64,000 nucleotides of DNA from JAHOYW01 sp963664605 (lineage in GTDB: Bacteria; Verrucomicrobiota; Lentisphaeria; Victivallales; Victivallaceae). The notes beneath the pieces are model-generated. The model saw only the letters and a program-made list of their open reading frames with translations, ran no database searches and was not told the origin of the DNA. Position 1 is the stretch's first letter; every line of letters starts with the position of its first letter. A program made the translations under genes and the position numbers. The DNA is taken from the NCBI GenBank assembly GCA_963664605.1, contig OY761536.1, forward strand, positions 868,001 through 932,000. The letters run 5' to 3'. Of the stretch, positions 62,715 through 64,000 are shown piece after piece.

Positions 62715-63671
62715 ATGATAGATATTCCAAAGTTGAGAGCAAAACTATATCCCTTATATGTGCTGTATATGAAAATGCTCGGTGTGCCTCTGCATTTGCC
62801 TTACCATGAAGAAGGACAGGGAGCTTCTGACCTTATAAGAGAAGCTCTCTTGAAGGACGAGCCTTGTATGATTTGCCGTTTTGGTTCTCTGGAACTCCAG
62901 GTGATTGTCGCATATCTAAATCAAACTGAGATAAGAAGCCAATTTAAAAAAATTCCATGCTTATTCAGGGGAGAACCATTAAAATATAATTCCGTATTAA
63001 AAAATAAGTTTCAATACCAAGCTGGTTTTTTCCCTGCGGAAAAAACTTATATGGATAAGTTTTCCGAGCTCATGATAGACGACTCTAAATATATTGATAT
63101 TCTCGGTGTATGGCGGACAGAGCAATCCAGAATAGCAAAATTTTTTCCGCAGGCTAAGAATATACCGCTTCAAACGTTTGAACCTTATTATTTCACACCT
63201 CCGTGGACCAAGTCTTTAAATGGACAGCAAGTGTTAGTTATCCATCCTTTTGCAGAGACAATTAAAGAGCAGTATGCGAAACGGGGGCTGTTATTTAAAG
63301 ATAAGGATGTTCTACCAGATTTTGAATTGAAGACGTTGAAGGCAGTGCAGTCGGCGGCAGGCAACAAAGTTGAATATAAAACCTGGTTTGACGCCTTATC
63401 TTATATGTGCGATGAGATAGATAAAATTGATTTTGATACAGCATTGATCGGCGCCGGTGCTTACGGGCTGCCTCTGGCGGCGCACGTGAAACGCGGCGGC
63501 AGGAAAGCTGTCCATATGGGCGGAATCTCCCAATTGCTGTTCGGCATAAAAGGCAACAGGTGGGATCATCATCAATTTTATAAGGATTTATATAACGAGC
63601 ATTGGACAAGAGCATCAAAAGAAGAAACTCCTGAACTATGTTCCAAGGTGGAAGGAGCTACATACTGGTGA
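62715..63671 (+). CDS. Probable GT-D-like polysaccharide biosynthesis protein
   Basis: A 318-residue soluble protein. The segment EPCMICRFGSLELQVI (about 49-64) resembles the RFGDGE nucleotide-sugar motif of GT-D (DUF1792) glycosyltransferases, though the Asp is replaced by Ser. The later HPFAETIKEQYAKRGLLF and FDTALIGAGAYGLPLAAHVKRGG (within 235-262), with LLFGIKGNRWD, are conserved-looking. It lies four bases after the flippase. I treat the enzyme class as a guess. Confidence 0.5.
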   Translation: MIDIPKLRAKLYPLYVLYMKMLGVPLHLPYHEEGQGASDLIREALLKDEPCMICRFGSLELQVIVAYLNQTEIRSQFKKIPCLFRGEPLKYNSVLKNKFQYQAGFFPAEKTYMDKFSELMIDDSKYIDILGVWRTEQSRIAKFFPQAKNIPLQTFEPYYFTPPWTKSLNGQQVLVIHPFAETIKEQYAKRGLLFKDKDVLPDFELKTLKAVQSAAGNKVEYKTWFDALSYMCDEIDKIDFDTALIGAGAYGLPLAAHVKRGGRKAVHMGGISQLLFGIKGNRWDHHQFYKDLYNEHWTRASKEETPELCSKVEGATYW

Positions 63672-63696
63672 TATTTAAAAAGGAAAGACCGTAAAT

Positions 63697-64000
63697 ATGA
63701 GTTTACCGATAATTTTTATTCATAAGGGCTATAGTGATTATATGGAATACTCTTTGCGTCAGGCAAAGTACAGTAATCCTGATTCCGAAATTATCCTGAT
63801 CGGCGATGAGTTCAATAATAGATTTGATTTTGTTAAGCATGTTGATATGAAAGCCTATTTTCAAGGCGCTTCTGATTTTGCAGATGTCTACACGCATTAT
63901 TCGACCAACCCTTACGGTTATGAGCTTTTTTGTTTTCAACGTTGGTTTATCCTTGAAGACTTTATGAAGAACAATGGCTATAAAGACGCTTTTATATGTG
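63697..64000 (+). CDS. Possible glycosyltransferase-type protein, 3' end cut by window
   Basis: Starts at ATG 63697 behind AAGGAAAG and is open to the window edge (101 codons). The product begins MSLPIIFIHKGYSDYMEYSL, then SEIILIGDEFNNRF, and later YELFCFQRWFILEDFM. A beta-strand followed by ILIGDE-like turns suits a small GT-A fold enzyme acting on carbohydrate. It lies 25 bases after the preceding gene in the same locus. The frame is real, but the identification is weak. Confidence 0.6.
   Translation, partial: MSLPIIFIHKGYSDYMEYSLRQAKYSNPDSEIILIGDEFNNRFDFVKHVDMKAYFQGASDFADVYTHYSTNPYGYELFCFQRWFILEDFMKNNGYKDAFIC

Noticed and set aside
1..64000. tRNA genes, CRISPR arrays, insertion sequences, phage genes
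   Set aside because: None seen: no TTCGA-type T-arm clusters between genes, no regularly spaced repeats, no transposase or integrase.

Overview
The window reads as a chromosomal segment of a Gram-negative bacterium of moderate GC content. Lipid A/LPS and envelope genes (a KdsD-type isomerase, a heptose-bisphosphate phosphatase, Lnt), many lipoproteins, and an ExbB/ExbD motor show an outer membrane. A Ser/Thr kinase with a SUMF1 (FGE-sulfatase) domain, an RsbU-type phosphatase, repeated SPFH proteins and a DUF1835 protein with an N-terminal module suggest the PVC superphylum, possibly Lentisphaerota. That assignment is inference from gene content; there is no rRNA gene here. I saw no insertion sequence, prophage, CRISPR array or tRNA.

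Layout. 1-6.5 kb: nth and hisH on the minus strand, divergent topA with an unusual C-terminus, then hisE-hisG-kdsD on the minus strand. 6.7-12.7 kb: a DUF1835 protein, a small lipoprotein, an aldehyde dehydrogenase, a lactonase-fold protein, and a fusion of a radical SAM protein with an MnmC2-type methyltransferase, probably a tRNA wobble-uridine modification enzyme. 12.8-17.1 kb: a GAF/SpoIIE phosphatase followed by a kinase with CsgG-like and SUMF1 domains. 17.1-22.1 kb: a low-GC orphan membrane protein and the lnt-uvrA pair. 22.2-26.1 kb: nadB, pcnB and an RluA-family pseudouridine synthase. 26.2-28.05 kb: a glnK-amtB operon behind a clear sigma-54 promoter and closed by a strong terminator. 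28.1-37.3 kb: a compact uvrC, a Sel1-repeat lipoprotein with an AAA ATPase, gmhB, a GH78-like protein and purU.

37.6-48.9 kb is the most distinctive part. A tight collinear operon encodes three SPFH (HflK/HflC-like) proteins, the first with six extra membrane segments, a P1B-type metal ATPase with a His-rich N-terminus, an ABC ATPase with an acidic tail, an ABC-2 permease and an unrecognised anchored helical protein, followed by accD. I see no described system with this composition and offer it as the best candidate for a new membrane-microdomain/transport module.

48.9-56.5 kb is an information-processing block: SRP RNA (ffs), rph, dnaX, ybaB, recR, terminator, gyrB, recA. 56.6-61.4 kb encodes a large TPR protein, ExbB, ExbD, a TonB-like protein and a small zinc-ribbon membrane protein, together resembling a Tol/Ton energy-coupling unit. 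61.4 kb to the end starts a surface-polysaccharide locus: a flippase and two probable glycosyltransferase-related proteins, the last one cut by the window edge.
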